Position numbers and translations under genes: made by a program. A model generated the notes under the pieces. That model worked only from the letters and a program-made list of their open reading frames with translations, ran no database searches and was not told where the DNA came from. From Cellvibrio zantedeschiae (GTDB taxonomy: Bacteria > Pseudomonadota > Gammaproteobacteria > Pseudomonadales > Cellvibrionaceae): a DNA stretch of 64,000 bases. Of the stretch, positions 62,250 to 64,000 are shown piece by piece. The DNA lies in contig NZ_BMYZ01000003.1 of NCBI RefSeq assembly GCF_014652535.1, forward strand, positions 434,001 through 498,000. The letters are read 5' to 3'. How positions within the stretch are numbered: position 1 is the first letter of the stretch; each line of letters starts with the position of its first letter.

Positions 62250-64000
62250 ATGATGAATAGAAAAGCGATATTGAATTTCTTAAGTCTCCCGGTGTTTATT
62301 TTGTTTGGCAGTATAAGTTTATCCAGTGCGGCGCAAGAAAAAGCGAGCCTTATAGACGATACGCAAAAGCTGAATGTAGAAATTAGCAAAAATAAAATAG
62401 CGGTAGATGTTTTCAGCAAAAACAAAAAAATTATCGCGCTTGATGATATTCGCTTCAACGATACAGCTGCGTCCCGATGGACCTTGTCAAACACCTCAGA
62501 AAATTCAATCACGCTTGTAGGTGAGTTTCCTGCCCATGTGGATTTTTATAATCCGGTCACCAACACTCAGCCGCGCTCAGTTAATCTTACGCTAAGCAAA
62601 GTTGCGGGCGGCTTTCGTTTAAATGCGGAACCTGCCTGGGGCAGATCGACTGCCTTGCATTTTAATTATCTCGGCGACCACTTCTTTGGTTTGTCAGAAC
62701 CCTTGCAACCTGACGCACAAGTATCACCTGATTTAACAGGCAGTAGCATTAACGTAGATATCAATAGCGAAGATGCTTACCTTCACGAAAATTACGCGAC
62801 TGCCTATTCCGCGTTTTATATCAGTAGCTTTGGTTATGGTTCCTTTTTCGATAGCTTTGCGCGCGGCCGCTACGATTTAGCGATTAATGGAAAAAATCGC
62901 ATTACTCACGACACCGGAAAGTTGGATTGGTATGTGTTTCCCGGTGACGACGGCGTTGCCATACAACAAAAATATTTTGCATTAATCGGTGCACCTAAAC
63001 ATGTACCCGCCTGGGGCTTGGGGCCAATGGGATGGCGCGATCAAAATAACGGTGGTGCGCCAGAAATTCTTGACGATGTTAAGAAAATGCGTGAGTTAAA
63101 AATTCCGTTTACTTCATGGTTTGTTGATCGCCCTTACAGCGATGGTGCTCACGCTTGGTCAAAAATGAATTTCAATTCATTATTTGCAAATCCTGCGCAG
63201 TGGATTAACCAATTGCGTACGCAGGAAGGTCTGGAATTTATGACCTGGACGGCCACCGCAACTTTTAACGATTATTCCGTTGCAAAACATTTGCCCGGCA
63301 GATTTTCTTATCTCGATTTAAGTGATGCTGCGACTGTAAATGTTTTCCAAAAAGCGCTCGCCGAAAAACAACACGCATTTGGTGTTAAAGGCCACAAGAT
63401 GGATCGCGCTGATGAAGTATTTCCCGCCGCAGAAGATTGGGCAGACAAAAATGTGACGATTCCAGAGCGCCGTAATAAATATTCTTACTTGATGGCGAAA
63501 GTACATGACGAAGCCTTGCGCAAACAATGGGGGGATGACCAACTCACATTTGCACGTTCCGCTTATCAACGCAGCCAACCTTATTTGAGCGCAATTTGGG
63601 GCGGTGATCCGCGCACCAGTTGGGAAGGTTTGCAAAGCAATATCGCCAACGCTATGCGTTCATCATTTATGGGCTTCCCGGTGTGGGGAACAGATGTGGG
63701 TGGTTACCAGGGCGATGGTTATATTCCAGAAAATCTTTACATCCGCTGGATGCAAGCGGGCAGCATGAGTGGCTTATTTGAAATTAAATTAGATGGTGCT
63801 GGTGGTGCTGGAAATGATCGCATGCCCTGGCGCTACGATGAAAAATTCCAGGCTATTTTCCGCAAAATTTGTGAAGAGCGCATGCAATTTTTGCCTTATT
63901 TATATTCGCTGGCAAATACAAGTGCAACAAAGGGTGCATTAATGCAACCGCTCGCTTACCGCCATCTGTTAGATAAAAACACCTACGCAATTGCTGACGA
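62250..64000 (+). CDS. GH31-family glycoside hydrolase, secreted (partial, cut by window end)
   Basis: An uninterrupted frame from ATG 62250 runs past the window end (583 codons seen). A signal peptide (ILNFLSLPVFILFGSISLSS, cleaved near SAA-QE) precedes the GH31 N-terminal beta domain (NYLGDHFFGLSEPLQP), and the (beta/alpha)8 barrel follows with PAWGLGPMGWRDQ. Catalytic nucleophile Asp is in GHKMDRADEVFP, the acid/base Asp probably in WGGDPRTSWEGL; GTDVGGYQGDG is also a family mark. GH31 contains alpha-glucosidases, alpha-xylosidases and others, so the substrate is open. AGTGAGAGCAATG precedes the start. It lies 81 bp after lldD on the same strand. Confidence 0.9.
   Translation, partial: MMNRKAILNFLSLPVFILFGSISLSSAAQEKASLIDDTQKLNVEISKNKIAVDVFSKNKKIIALDDIRFNDTAASRWTLSNTSENSITLVGEFPAHVDFYNPVTNTQPRSVNLTLSKVAGGFRLNAEPAWGRSTALHFNYLGDHFFGLSEPLQPDAQVSPDLTGSSINVDINSEDAYLHENYATAYSAFYISSFGYGSFFDSFARGRYDLAINGKNRITHDTGKLDWYVFPGDDGVAIQQKYFALIGAPKHVPAWGLGPMGWRDQNNGGAPEILDDVKKMRELKIPFTSWFVDRPYSDGAHAWSKMNFNSLFANPAQWINQLRTQEGLEFMTWTATATFNDYSVAKHLPGRFSYLDLSDAATVNVFQKALAEKQHAFGVKGHKMDRADEVFPAAEDWADKNVTIPERRNKYSYLMAKVHDEALRKQWGDDQLTFARSAYQRSQPYLSAIWGGDPRTSWEGLQSNIANAMRSSFMGFPVWGTDVGGYQGDGYIPENLYIRWMQAGSMSGLFEIKLDGAGGAGNDRMPWRYDEKFQAIFRKICEERMQFLPYLYSLANTSATKGALMQPLAYRHLLDKNTYAIAD

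Overview
The window looks like a chromosomal segment of a Cellvibrio-like gammaproteobacterium (Cellvibrionaceae). This is inferred from the gammaproteobacterial atp-glmU-glmRS gene order, large TonB-dependent receptors next to secreted glycoside hydrolases, and a NorR/NnrS/Hmp nitric-oxide module. No rRNA, tRNA, CRISPR array or insertion sequence was recognised. Coordinates, starts and motifs were read by eye; no database search was run.

Layout. 1-5650: the end of atpE, then atpF-H-A-G-D-C (F-type ATP synthase), closed by a strong terminator. 5942-7303: glmU. 7380-17952: an inserted block between glmU and glmR-glmS. It carries a minus-strand cell-surface-signalling set (ECF sigma, FecR anti-sigma, TonB receptor with an STN domain), a flavin-dependent tryptophan-halogenase-like protein, a SapC-like protein and a secreted helical protein, followed by a subclass B3 metallo-beta-lactamase and a secreted beta-rich protein. 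18025-21168: a DeoR-type regulator (glmR-like) and glmS. 21271-27121: a secreted protein, an exonuclease/GIY-YIG fusion, a hybrid histidine kinase, a glutathione S-transferase and a DUF3592 membrane protein.

27257-36364: a defence island that is visibly more A+T-rich than its surroundings. A tightly overlapping four-gene operon encodes a MORC/MutL-like GHKL ATPase, a Z1-domain superfamily 2 ATPase, a PD-(D/E)XK protein and an AIPR protein. A convergent 5-methylcytosine DNA methyltransferase and a divergent Vsr nuclease complete a restriction-like set. This architecture has been predicted by comparative genomics for prokaryotic MORC proteins and is the most interesting system here.

36583-42353: lipoproteins and secreted proteins (two of them related to each other), then small housekeeping and stress genes. 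42480-46866: a nitric-oxide detoxification regulon (small membrane protein, nnrS and hmp on minus; norR on plus), with three GT-N7-AC NorR-type sites and a sigma-54 promoter visible between them. 46877-53415: a SnoaL/MarR divergent pair with twin palindromic operators, a TrmK-like methyltransferase, an MFS transporter and several membrane or small proteins, then an EamA transporter.

53606-64000: a carbohydrate locus probably for L-rhamnose-containing glycans: a GH65-like secreted hydrolase, a TonB receptor, an IclR regulator with a large palindromic site, a probable L-rhamnose 1-dehydrogenase, an FMN-dependent L-lactate dehydrogenase and a secreted GH31 enzyme cut off by the window end. The likely logic is glycan cleavage outside the inner membrane, TonB-driven uptake, oxidation by the non-phosphorylating rhamnose pathway to pyruvate and L-lactate, and lactate oxidation by LldD. 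The intermediate pathway enzymes are not in this window.
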